Assembly (NCBI GenBank): GCA_028023455.1
Contig: JAQFVV010000072.1
Coordinates: forward strand, 4,422,501 to 4,486,500
From: Epiperipatus broadwayi
Taxonomy: Eukaryota > Onychophora > Udeonychophora > Euonychophora > Peripatidae
Direction of reading: 5' to 3'
DNA length: 64,000 nucleotides
The notes beneath the pieces are model-generated. The model worked only from the letters and a program-made list of their open reading frames with translations. It did no database searches and was not told the DNA's origin. A program made the position numbers and the translations under genes. Positions 23,901 to 33,650 of the stretch are shown here, one piece after another (the first letter of the stretch is position 1; every line of letters starts with the position of its first letter).

Positions 23901-25594
23901 CCATTTTTGTTAATTCAGCATTGATCTGAAAGGGAATCCAATCTAAATAGCATATTACTGTGCAGAGAATATATTAAAGTATTCGTGCTAAGTAAATTAT
24001 GTTAAATTATGTTCTTTCAAAATTTATTATCACTTCCGCTAATATGGCAAATCTAAGTCCCTTTATGGCATAAACCTGGCATAGATAACCATGAGCAAAG
24101 TCAAATCGTTCTAAATTAAAATTCTTCTCATGCAAAATTTTACTGTATTATCATTTTATCACCTGCGAGTGATAGAGATATATATGTATAGCCAAATAAA
24201 TAATTAATTGTAACCTACATAATGTTATCTGCGAGTGATATGAGGCTATATACATATATTGGTAGAACGGAAATGCAAAACCTCCAAATTTTATTAATTA
24301 TACTGGAAAGTTGAAATCACTTATAAGTAAACTAACTTATATATGTAAACCAAACTGCTTAAATCTGTACATCCAAAATTATTACTGATAAATGCATCAC
24401 TTACATGTGAACCCCTTTGAATTGTAATGTCCCTAAATCACCTGTGTGTGAAATTAAACCTTTACTTACTCCATTGTTATTTTTAAATTATTGTTACATT
24501 GAATTTATTAAATTGATTTTAAATTTATTTTAGTTTCTTGTCTTAGTCTTGCTCACCGACTCACTATTATTTAAACTTTAATAATTAGCTTTGTAATTTA
24601 TTGAAATTTTATATATAATTAATAATGATAAGTGTGCCACATGATACCTATATAGATATGCTATATAAAATACCCATTGTTACCCGTCTTGTGTTCTACT
24701 GTTGAGCTACTGCCGGCACATGAAGAAGAGAAGTGCTGCTGTGACCTCAACTGTGTCATTTATCAGGTTGTAAGTCTATGAGCAATGGTAGAGGAACTAG
24801 GGTTAGGCCAGAGCCGTGGCTTCCACCACTGTAAACCTGGTCAGCCTTAGGATGATCTATCAGAGTTCTAGATTTTGTTGCGCAAATGCACATATTCTTT
24901 AAAAATGTGGCAATCTATTTGGTCATTCGAAGTTAGTCTTTACAAGTAAAAATCTGAGTCAAGAGTAAAGTAGCTAATAAAAAGTGTTAAAAAATAGATG
25001 AACAAAGCAAAATTGTCCCTTTTTAAAATGCTGAATATTTCAGGGAAGAAATAAAATTAATTTTTAATGATGAGAATACTGTTAGGAAAGAATAATCTAT
25101 TCATCTCTATATTCTTCAACATTATATTTTGGGAAATTACCCATTCTTCTGAAATGATATAGTTACTAATGCATATTTTGAATAAGTATGGGAGTAGGAA
25201 AGGTGAAATGTGTTCATGGTATAATGGTTTCCTAATCATAAGTACATGCAATTTAAAGAACCACTTCAATGTAACTAAATCATACATTACGTACTGATTG
25301 TCCAACATGAAGTGTAATCATAAACTCAATCACACTGTTATAATATATGTTATAGATTAACACGCATTGAAATAAATGTAAACAAAATCAGTGATATGCC
25401 AGCTCCAAATTCCCCTGTTTAAAACCTCCATTATTTGGTCACCACACCACTTGAAAAAATGACAAATAACTTTTTAATAAATATTTATTTTGGAAATTCT
25501 TTCTTGTCAGCTGCTTGGAATAGATTAATTTATATACTTCAGCACAAAATCAGTTGATTTGCTGTTAATAATACTTTGTTAATTAATTTGTTTT
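23901..25594. other. AT-rich, with a GC-richer patch at 24690-24870
   Basis: The patch has normal-complexity sequence with no ORF of note. No SINE boxes, RT motifs or inverted repeats are recognised in the rest. Confidence 0.35.
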
Positions 25595-25880
25595 ATAGAT
25601 ATAATTAAAACTTCCACTGCAATGAATAATAACATCTAAAAAGTACAAATAACTTCCAGGTTGGGCATTTAATGTTGAACTAGCAGTCATCAATTTATCA
25701 ATACCAAATACCACGTTTTGATTTACGAAGGTCAAACTTTCTGCACTTACGACTTTAACGCCATCTACTTCAGATAAATCCATTAACAATTATTACTAAT
25801 TGTTTATTAAACTAGAGATTATCTCAGTCCAGATATAAAGCTTAGATCAGCATTAAAGATTAATATGTCTGTTTTTAAAT
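25595..25880 (-). repeat. Decayed relative of the 51295-51825 hammerhead repeat
   Basis: Shares blocks with 51360-51610, including AGAGATTATCT and ATTAAAGATTAATAT. On the minus strand UUGAUGA near 25695 is followed by CUGCUAGUUCAACAU and AUUAAAUG, a decayed hammerhead core with a mutated first base and a lost GAAA. Confidence 0.45.
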
Positions 25881-26154
25881 ACACTAGGGTCATTTGTCTT
25901 TATTAGATGTTTTTATTAAAATATATAAAAAATGTTTCAAGGAGTGGAATTTATATAATACATTAAAAAATGAGATGAAGTTTAGTTATTCTTAGTGTTT
26001 ATATATAACTTGTTTATATATAATTAAAACACAAAGTGATAAAAAAAAAATCAACTCAGATGTCACATGACCTAATTTTAATAAAATTCATATTTACAAA
26101 TGTTATATATAGAGCCCGAAAAACAAGCTCTTAACAAGCTTTGAGAATATCCTC

Positions 26155-26200
26155 AACCCCAGACCGCTTTCTGCATCTAGCGTCGTCAGTGAGGTATCAG
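26155..26200 (-). ncRNA. Hammerhead family B copy B1
   Basis: The minus strand reads CUGACGA (26189-26183, fits CUGANGA), a short stem II (GCUAGAUGC), GAAA (26171-26168), then GCGGUC. The family consensus ACCGGU has one change, so stem III is weakened. Stem I strands are present as CCUCA upstream and UGGGG downstream. Confidence 0.55.
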
Positions 26201-26744
26201 GATATTCATTAGATTAAAAATACTAGGACTAGCCCAGCACTTTATCTAATGCCTAATTATTGAGAAGAAAATCTGAAATTTTCAAATATCCATATGTCTA
26301 AAAATCCAGCTAACTCAAATAGCCATATGGGACTGAACTAAGTTCAGATACACCATATATTAATAGCTTTAACAATATAAAATTGACAAAGCTTTAATAG
26401 CAACAAATAAAATGATAAAAAAAATAAAGTCAGATGTCACATGGCCTATATATATAATGTTTGTAAATACGAGCTTTACTAAAATTAGGTTATGTGACAT
26501 CTGACTTGATTTTTTTTTATCATTTTATTTTTTGCTATTAAGGCTTTTGGCGATTTTATATTGCTAAATCTATTAATATATGGTGTATCTGAACTTAGTT
26601 CAGTCCCATATGGCTATTTGAGTTAGATATCTGGATTTTTAGACATATGAATGTCTGAAAATTTCAGATTTTCTTCTCAATAGTTATACATTAGATAAAG
26701 TGCTGGGCTTGGCCTAGTATTTTTAATCTAATGAATATCCTGGC

Positions 26745-26805
26745 ACCTCACTTATGGACGCTAGATGCAGAAACCAGCAGAAACCAGAAACCGGTCTGGG
26801 GTTGA
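26745..26805 (+). ncRNA. Hammerhead family B copy B2 with internal expansion
   Basis: Mate of B1 on the other arm. CUGACGA has decayed to CUUAUGGA. The GCAGAAACC block has expanded to three partial copies before ACCGGUC, with CAGAAACCAG repeated. The motif is clearly related but should not cleave. Confidence 0.5.
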
Positions 26806-26866
26806 GGATATTCTCAAAGCTTGTTAAGAGCTTGTTTTGCAGCCTCTATATATAACATTAATAATT

Positions 26867-27424
26867 AAAATACAGATGCATTAATATTTAATTGAAGTTT
26901 AAAGTTTAAATCTGGACTTGATTGGTTTTAAAATTTTCAGTGCAGAAACTTTGGCACTTGTAAATCAATTAATTTGCCAATATTAACATTATATTTTCAA
27001 TATTTTTGCATGATATGGTGATTGTCTAGTGACGATTTCATCCACTGTAATTGGAGCTGACATTTCATAAAATTTGTTTATATTTATTTCCTTGTATATC
27101 AATCTATTAATTGCATGTTCAATTTTAATCAGTTTAAGCTGCATTGAATAGGCTGATTTATAGAAAGATCTGCAGTGCTGAATATATATGTTTTAATATA
27201 ATGTTGGTTAATTTATTGTTACTAATGCAAAGCTTATAATTATTAAATTTATATTAACTATAATATATATTAATATTAACTATGAATGCACTAAGCAGCA
27301 GACAAAAGAGGATTCCTGTTATGTAATGCATACTATAGAATGAGTTATCTGTTTGGTATGGTATGTCAGCCAAATAATGAATGTCTCACATATTGTGATT
27401 GAAGCAGATGTCTTATATATATTA
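26867..27424. other. AT-rich spacer
   Basis: No recognised feature. Confidence 0.4.
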
Positions 27425-27529
27425 TCTATACTAAATTTAAAGTAATTATAAAGGGCTTCCACTCTAACTTTCAAACTCCCTACATCTATCCAATTTATCT
27501 TATAACCACATAGATGTGTAAAAGTCAAA

Positions 27530-27600
27530 TGATCTCCAAACGTTTGTATTTCATGCTGAATCAGCACTTATCAGTTGGTTGGGATCACCATCTCCCACAC
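27530..27600 (-). ncRNA. Hammerhead family A copy A3
   Basis: The minus strand has CCAA, then CUGAUAA (27574-27568; G8 changed to A), stem II GUGCU-GAUUC-AGCAU with a G-U closing pair, then GAAA (27552-27549). Downstream UUGGAGAUCAU can pair with the upstream strand to form stem I. A single core substitution would impair cleavage. Confidence 0.6.
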
Positions 27601-27999
27601 ATATATACACCCAGTTTTCAGTTTATCATAAGATAGCAAATTTTTAAACTTTAATGGTCAAACTTCAATCTTTGCCATTCTCCAACTCTTCAGCCATCCA
27701 TTTCATTGAAAATCCAAGAGTGGAATGTTCAAAACCCTTGATGATGCCAATATTATTGTCATGCCCATGTTGATCTTAAGTCTATCTGACTTCTCACCCA
27801 CACGTCTTTAATATATCCATTTAATTATACAGAAGAGGGATGGGCAGAATGCAGACTGATTATGTAATATTTAAATATATGTACATTATCCATACTAAAC
27901 TTAATGTAATTGTAAGGGACTTGAATTTTCAAGCTCCCTAAACATATTTAATCTATCTTATCCAACTGAGTATTGATTGTATATATGTGTGGGGGATAG

Positions 28000-28065
28000 T
28001 AATCTGGATCAACTGATGAGTAATGGTTCAGCATGAAATATGTATATTGGACACTATTTATCTTT
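28000..28065 (+). ncRNA. Hammerhead family A copy A4
   Basis: CUGAUGA at 28013-28019 and GAAA at 28035-28038 are intact. Stem III is AUAUGUAU and the 3' strand UUGG is present. Stem II is damaged (GUAAU against AGCAU), so folding would be weak. Confidence 0.65.
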
Positions 28066-28165
28066 TACACATGTATGTGATTATAAGCATTGCTAGTATA
28101 AGATAGATTGGATAGATATAGGGAGCTTGAAAGTTCAAGTTCGAATCTCTTATAAATATATTTAT

Positions 28166-28639
28166 ATATATAATACAAATAAAATAACTGTTAATTAAAA
28201 ACGTATATCATATAATACTAAACCATCCATGTACTTTACTACTGTTACACAATGTTTTATTACTACTCTCTTTTACAGTTTCAATTATCCCAGCAATCTT
28301 CTTCAGAACTTTATATCTCCTAACCTCAACTCCTAAAATCAAATTTTAAAAATTTCAAAATTAAATTTTAAAAATTTCAAAAATTTTAAAAACGATTGTA
28401 ATAACAATAAAAATAATAAATATAATGGTAATTAACTATTATATACAGTTTTTCATTTTTCAGAACTACTTTCTGTTGATCCCTTAACCCATTTCAACTA
28501 CCATTACTTTCAAAAAACACAACGAAGCAGCAATGTTATCAATTCAAATCCCATTAATCCCAAATTTTAATGTTAGCAGCTTGTTTATTAATTTTATTCA
28601 TTTTATTTCTATTTATAAAAAATTGCCCCCTTAATTTTT
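28166..28639. other. AT-rich segment with a shared block
   Basis: 28205-28340 is related to 13650-13770 (see there). AAATTTTAAAAATTTCAAAA is locally repeated at 28345-28390. Confidence 0.4.
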
Positions 28640-28754
28640 TTATTTTATTATGGGTTCTCTTCATGAAGAATCTTAACACTTTGAAGATCAAATTTAAATT
28701 TATATTTACATGTCCTTTCACGATCCAAGAAAACTGAAGCAGTCATTAAATCAT

Positions 28755-29005
28755 TATTATTTTTACTTTTCACATGCTTGTGTAACAAACAATTTATACT
28801 CCTTTAATATTTTCTCAATACAGCACTTCAATTCACCTACATATGATAACATAAATCCACAAAAAATCTGATCCGTAACATTATTTTTTTGCTTGATAGG
28901 TATGACATTTTTAGAAGTATTCACTATATTAACATTAATTGTAACACAAAATGAAACATTAAACACATCCTTATATATATATACTTCAAATATATATATA
29001 TTCAA
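28755..29005 (-). pseudogene. PLE GIY-YIG endonuclease fragment
   Basis: 80 open codons. Residues about 47-70 give CGFMLSYVGELKCCIEKILK, matching C-G-x-x-x-YIGES-x-C-x-x-EKR in the copies at 32907 and 48700. The catalytic region starts with Y-V-G for Y-I-G. The frame opens into AT-rich sequence from the RTE junction, so the Met is not a true start. Confidence 0.7.
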
Positions 29006-30131
29006 GTATTGAGAGAAGTTATAGAAAGGACAAATGAATATGAGTTGTCATTATGTTTTGGATTTGTAGATTATGAAAAGGCATTTGATTCTATAAACAT
29101 TTCTTCAGTGATTAAAACATTGGATCATCAAGGTATAGATCCAGGATATTGTCATATTTTAAAGAATATTTATAAAAATGCAACAGCAACAATTAGATTA
29201 CATAATGATACTGGGAAAGTCAACATTGAGAAAAGTGTAAGACAAGGTGACTCCATATCTCCAAAACTTTTTACAGCAGTCTGCAAGAAGTATTTTGTGG
29301 ATTAAAATGGGAAACTAAAGGAGTGAAAGTAAATGGAGATTATTTAAGTCATTTAGATTTCGCAGATGATGTAGTTGTTTTTGCAAATAATGCTTCAGAG
29401 CTGCACGAAATGTTGATCTCGAGTTATCAGATGAAAGTAGGAAAGTAGGACTAAAGATAAATGTTAAAAAGACTAAAGTAATGTTTAATCGATTTGCTCA
29501 AAATATGAAAATAAAGATTGATTATGATGAGTTAGAAGAAGTTAACAGTTACAAATATCTTGGTCAGATTATTAATACAGATGGAAACATAATAGAGGAA
29601 ATTAATCATAGAATTAAACTTGGTTGGAGTGCTTTTGGTAGAAATAACTGATATTAAAAGAAATATCCTATGTGTTTGAAAAGGAAGGTTTTTAACAAAT
29701 GTTTTTACAGTTCTTACTTATGGATCTGAGACTTGGACACTTAATAGAAGATCAATACAGAGACTTCAGACCACTCAAAGAAGTATGGAGAGATGCATGT
29801 TGGGAGTAACAAGAAGAGATCGAAAACGCAATGTATGGGTAAGAGAACAAACAGGTGTTACTGACCTCATTGAAAAATTAAAAGATTGAAGTGGAGTTGG
29901 GCTGGACATATTGCTAGAAGAGATGATAATAGATGGACAATTGAAATTTTAAACTGGATTCCAAGAGATTGTAAAAGACCCAGAAGGAGACCACATGTAA
30001 GATGGATGGATGAAATAAGAAAATGTGTAGGGGTGATGTGGAGAAGAGAAGCTAAAGATCGGAGAAGATGGATTAAACTTGGAGAGACCTTCATCCTGCA
30101 GTGGATTGATAATGGTTGATAATGATGATGA

Positions 30132-30162
<31 letters not shown>

Positions 30163-30165
30163 CTT
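28995..30165 (+). mobile_element. RTE-like LINE, 5'-truncated, inserted in PLE arm
   Basis: Starts inside the RT domain and runs to a GATGATGAT and TA-rich tail. Flanks share TATATATACTTCAAA (about 28980-28990 and 30156-30166). In the plus-arm PLE copy (32750-32785) the equivalent place has a single TA-rich site and no LINE. This is a clean nested insertion with a probable duplicated target, although the TA repeat blurs the exact edges. Confidence 0.85.
29009..30118 (+). pseudogene. RTE-like reverse transcriptase, C-terminal half
   Basis: The first frame (29009-29305) has VDYEKAFDSI (motif A) and VRQGDSISPKLF (motif B). After a stop near 29303 the palm continues with FADDVVVFANNA at 29359-29394, then NVKKTKVMFN. 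YKYLGQIINTDGN, LTYGSETWTLNRRS and WAGHIARRDDNRW follow, ending in RPRRRPHVRWMDEI and LGETFILQWIDNG. The last part is one open frame, 29886-30119. At least four frame breaks make it inactive. Motif order and the microsatellite tail fit the RTE clade. Confidence 0.85.
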
Positions 30166-30631
30166 CAAAAAATTTCACTTGAGCATTTGAAATATATGGA
30201 ATAGATATCCATTTTTTATTATCAATCTTTAACTCCTTTAAATTATTATAACTCTTTTTAAACTGATGTAGAGTATTGTTAATCTGTTTAATCTTTCAAC
30301 TAACTTCAAGTAATTCCTTGGTAAATGTCTTAATATTTTTTAATTTACCACACTAGTAATGAAAAATTTTCATTATGAAACAAAAAAGATCTAAAATCTG
30401 CCATTTTATGCATAATTGGTACTTTGGATTTTTTGCAATGATTTGATTATTAATTTATAACCAAACATACCATTATGTCTTGTAATAAATAAGTCCAAAT
30501 ACTTTATAATTTTATGCTGTTCTTTTTCACTAGTTCATTTCCAGCCATTCAAATTATTTAACTCCTCTATGAGCAAATTTATTGTATTGATATTTCCACA
30601 AACAAAAACATCATTCACATATCTTTTGTAA

Positions 30632-30888
30632 TTCAATACTAGCACTATAAATGCATAAACACAAAGCTAATATTTAATATCTTATTAAACCATAGGCTGA
30701 GCACTTTCGAGAGTCACAGCTCTCATAATTATTGCTCTTTGTGAAGTGACTGATTGTCTAATGTTATGCAAATCTATGGTTTAATAAGATATTAAATGTT
30801 AGCTTTGTGGTTATGCATTTATAATACTAGTATTGAATTACAGAATATTAACCAAACATGCAAAGTTTAAAATCAACTTCATATTACC
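30632..30888 (-). mobile_element. 257-bp hairpin insertion with target-site duplication
   Basis: The PLE sequence is interrupted between CACATATCTTTTGTAA (30616-30631) and CACATATCTTTGTAAA (30889-30904), a near-identical duplicate of about 15 bp. The plus-arm PLE copy lacks the insert. Inside, 30632-30838 is a large inverted repeat (TTTAATATCTTATTAAACC and its complement, outer ends TTCAATACTAG and CTAGTATTGAA). The hairpin carries a hammerhead-like motif. It looks like a short non-autonomous element mobilised in trans. Confidence 0.8.
30695..30745 (-). ncRNA. Hammerhead-like motif in hairpin insertion
   Basis: The minus strand has AUUAUGA, stem II GAGAG-CUGUGA-CUCUC, then GAAAGUGCUC. It matches the PLE-tail motif at 2295-2345, with near-self-complementary AGUGCU followed by C. 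The first box is AUUAUGA rather than CUGAUGA. Five perfect stem II pairs argue for a folded RNA. Confidence 0.45.
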
Positions 30889-31290
30889 ACATATCTTTGT
30901 AAATTTTAATATCTTTAGATGTGCACATATCTAAAATACTATTCTGTAGACAAAACAAAATTGCAAACTTGTGCAACAACAGGCAGACCCATATGTCAAC
31001 TTATCTTCAATACATACACCTTTACTTTTTAATACATGCTCTATTATTTTTTATGGAATTCACTTTATCAATAGAATGATATGTTCCTGTGACATCTAAG
31101 GAAGCAATAACATCATTCCCAACAATCATTATATTTTTAATTCTAAAAGACGAAGCAATAGTATTGCCCCCAAATCCTACAATTTCTTGTAACAGCTTAC
31201 TAATATATTTAGAGTTCTGATCTATAAATAAACCACCAAAATCAGTCTTAATACATAAAATATTACCTTCTTTACGTAATTATATATATA

Positions 31291-31884
31291 TATGCTGATG
31301 TTAGAGTTAGTATTTAGATCTAGTTTCTAGTCTTCTCTTTCACTGAAGTGAGCCAACTAGATCGAAATCATGGTCTGGAGGTGGGAGACAACAAAAGAGA
31401 TATTGAATTCTATCTCTCTCAGTGTTTATGTAAACAAAGCTTGTTAGGAGCAATTGGTAAAGCTCCATCTAGTTATCATAAAATGCAAGCTAAAAGCAAG
31501 TTACAAAAGTTATAACTTGTTTATCATAAATGTACCCTTGAAGGTTTTTGCAATGATATATATTGCAGAGGCTTTTACTATAAGGTAAAACTGAACTGAT
31601 TTCAGACCCCTATAGCTATTTAGTTTGTTAAGTTTGATTTGAAGACATTACGTGTCTGAAAAATTTCATGCTTTCAAACTGATAGAAATGTGCTTGATAA
31701 ATGCTGATGTTAGAATTTAGATCTAGTTTCTAGTCTTCCAACCCTTCACTGACGTTGAAACCATGGTCTGGAGATGGGAGACAATGAAAGAGATATTGAA
31801 TTCTATCTCTCTTGGCATTTATGTAAACAAAGCTTGTTAGGAGCAATTGGTAAAACTCCATCTAGTGATAATATATATATATAT
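31291..31884 (+). repeat. Terminal-repeat block between inverted PLEs
   Basis: Contains two direct copies of a roughly 190-bp unit (31295-31480 and 31700-31870). Each begins TGCTGATGTTAGA, contains TTTAGATCTAGTTTCTAGTC, and ends AACAAAGCTTGTTAGGAGCA. The intervening part matches the foldback at 26588-26660. Its place exactly between two diverging PLE bodies suggests PLE terminal repeats. Both units hold decayed hammerhead sequence ending GAAAUCAUGGUC or GAAACCAUGGUC. Confidence 0.7.
31335..31385 (+). ncRNA. Decayed hammerhead B-prime copy 1
   Basis: CACUGAAGU at 31341-31349 is followed by a damaged stem II region, GAAA at 31364-31367 and AUCAUGGUC ending at 31375. The second copy at 31747-31767 has intact GAAACCAUGGUC but has lost stem II (CUGACGUUGAAA). 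ACCAUGGU is self-complementary, like stem III of family B. Confidence 0.45.
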
Positions 31885-32231
31885 TAAAATTACATAAAGT
31901 ATGTAATCCTTAATGAATTATGATTGATTTTGGTGGTTCATTACATATAAGACTTCTAAATATATTGGGAAACTGTTACTAGAAAGTTTTAGCATTTGGG
32001 AAAAATACTACTGCTTCATCTTTTGTAGATAGAATTAAAATGATAGTGATTAATCAGAATAATGTTATTGCTTCATTAGATTTGATGACATATATGATTC
32101 TTGATAGAGTGATAGAGTGGATTCAATAAAATAATTGAATATGCATTAATAAATAAAGGTGTGATTCTTTAAAATTTTTTGATAACATTGTTCCTTTTTT
32201 TTGGAGATGGATATTATAAAATGTCTAAACA

Positions 32232-32429
32232 TTGTCTATGGGTCTGCCTGTTGTTACACAAGTTTGCAATTTTATTTTGTCTACATATGAGAGAAAAATT
32301 TTAGATATGTGTACTTTGAAAGATATTAAAATTTACAAAAAGCATGTAGATGTTTTTATTTGTGGAAATATCAATACTATAAATTTGCTTGTTGAGAAGT
32401 TACATAATTTGAATTTATTTATTAAATGA
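32232..32429 (+). pseudogene. PLE reverse transcriptase core fragment
   Basis: 65 codons with GLPVVTQVCNF and, where the catalytic Y-V-D-D is expected, H-V-D-V: the second Asp is replaced by Val. The intact motif YVDD survives in the related copy at 48110-48121. Loss of a catalytic Asp means no activity even apart from frameshifts. Confidence 0.7.
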
Positions 32430-32906
32430 GATAGTAGTATATTAAGTTATAAATTAATAATCAAAGCATTGCAAAAAGGGATATATAAATTGTAAATCAA
32501 AAGTACCAATCACACGTAAGGTGGCAAGTTTGATAATTTTTTTGTTTCGTAATGAAAAATTATGTTGTTACCAGTGTGATAAATTAAAACATATTGAGAT
32601 ATTTGCCAAGGAATTGCTTGAAGATGGTTATAAGATTAAGCAGATTAACAATCCTTTATGTCTATTTAGAAAGAGTTACAATGGCTTAAAGAAGTTGAAG
32701 ATTGATAATAAAAAATGAATATCTACTCCATATTATTTCAAATGCTCAAGTGAATTTTTTTAAGGATATATATATATATATAAAAGGATGTGTTTAATGT
32801 TTCATTTTCTATTACAAATAACACTATAAAGTTAGTGAATAATTCTAAAAGTGTCATACCTGTCTAGCAAAAAAGTAATGTTGTATATCATATTTTTTGT
32901 GGATGT

Positions 32907-33098
32907 ATGTTATTATATATAGGTGAATCAAGATGCAGTATTGAAAAAAGATTAAAGGAGCATGAATTGTTATACAAGCACATGAAAAGTAAAAATAATA
33001 ATGAGTTTATGACTGCTTCAGTTTTTTTAATCATGAAAGAACACATAAATATAAAAAAAGAAACCATAATAAAAGAAAAATTAAGGAGACAATTTTAA
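32907..33098 (+). pseudogene. PLE GIY-YIG endonuclease fragment
   Basis: 63 codons starting just inside the domain: LLYIGESRCSIEKRLKEHEL. It has the YIG core and the conserved Arg of the EKR helix. Upstream CGCM can be read before it (32898-32906). The downstream part is Lys-rich and degraded. Confidence 0.7.
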
Positions 33099-33289
33099 TG
33101 AATAGAAAGAAAATGAATATAATTAATACATAAGTTTCTAACATTAAAATTCAGTATTCATGGGATTTGAGTTGATGACATTTTTATGTTTTCTGAATTT
33201 AATGGCAGTTGAGGAGGGTTAAAGGATTAACTGAAACTTTTGCAGATTGAAAGACTGTATATAATAGTGTTTTCCTGAAGGTTTATGAT

Positions 33290-33650
33290 AATGGTGTTCT
33301 AGTTGTATTTTTATATTGGATTATTTCCATCATCTAATATGTTTGTTGAATGTCTTTAGAAAGGTTTAATTTTATTTAAATATTCCAAATACATTCAACT
33401 GTTAGTAATATCACAGCAAACAGGTTCGTATATGCACGTTACTAACAGTTACCTGTTTGCTATGATATTACTAATAGTTACCTGTTTGCTGTGATATTAC
33501 TAACAGTTGGTGCATATACAAACCTGTTTGCTGTGATATTACTAAAAGTTGAATGTATTTGGAATATAATAAAATTAAACTTTTCTAAAGACATTCAACA
33601 CACGTATTAGATGATGAAAATAGTCCAATACAAAAATACAACTGCATTTA
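33290..33650. repeat. Palindrome with internal ~50-bp repeats
   Basis: Outer arms (33298-33400 and 33548-33648) are reverse complements. The centre holds alternating copies of TAACAGTTACCTGTTTGCT and GATATTACTAA in both orientations, so several alternative hairpins are possible. Flanks are AT-rich. The family is unknown. Confidence 0.7.

Larger units (their letters stand above)
26100..26866. mobile_element. Foldback element with family B hammerheads
   Basis: Two arms of about 360-380 bp (26105-26450 and 26480-26866) are reverse complements with good identity. Both outer ends read AAGCTTGTTAAGAGCTTG-like on the outward strand. Each arm carries a hammerhead relative near its end (26160-26195 minus, 26745-26800 plus). 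A block inside the right arm near 26588-26660 recurs at 31577-31660 between the two PLE copies. I infer that the foldback is an inverted pair of PLE terminal repeats. Confidence 0.75.
27425..28165. mobile_element. Family A hammerhead repeat, inverted pair
   Basis: A minus copy (about 27425-27800) is followed by a further minus-like segment (27890-27970) and a plus copy (to 28165). Hammerheads lie at 27530-27600 (minus) and 28000-28065 (plus). A B-box-like AAGTTCGAATCT is at 28137-28148, 124 bp after the ribozyme. The organisation resembles 9885-10445 and 61465-62310. Confidence 0.7.
28640..31290 (-). mobile_element. Penelope-like element, minus-strand arm of an inverted pair
   Basis: On the minus strand this carries PLE RT sequence (31270-30300) and a GIY-YIG domain (28880-28780: SYVGELKCCIEK). 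It is the reverse complement, with moderate divergence, of the plus-strand copy at 31885-33110, once two insertions are removed: an RTE-like LINE at 28995-30165 and a hairpin element at 30632-30888. Both insertions are younger than the inverted duplication or at least private to this arm. Confidence 0.8.
31885..33110 (+). mobile_element. Penelope-like element, plus-strand arm
   Basis: Runs from RT core to GIY-YIG. At 32232-32429 is GLPVVTQVCNFILSTYE, equivalent to the PLE MGSPLSP..AN.FMS.fE block, followed by KHVDVFICGN in place of YVDD. 32521-32718 gives FLFRNEKLC, the same as in the 48360 copy. 32907-33098 is the GIY-YIG domain (LLYIGESRCSIEKRLKEHELLY). Frame breaks separate these blocks. 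It mirrors 28640-31290. Confidence 0.8.
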
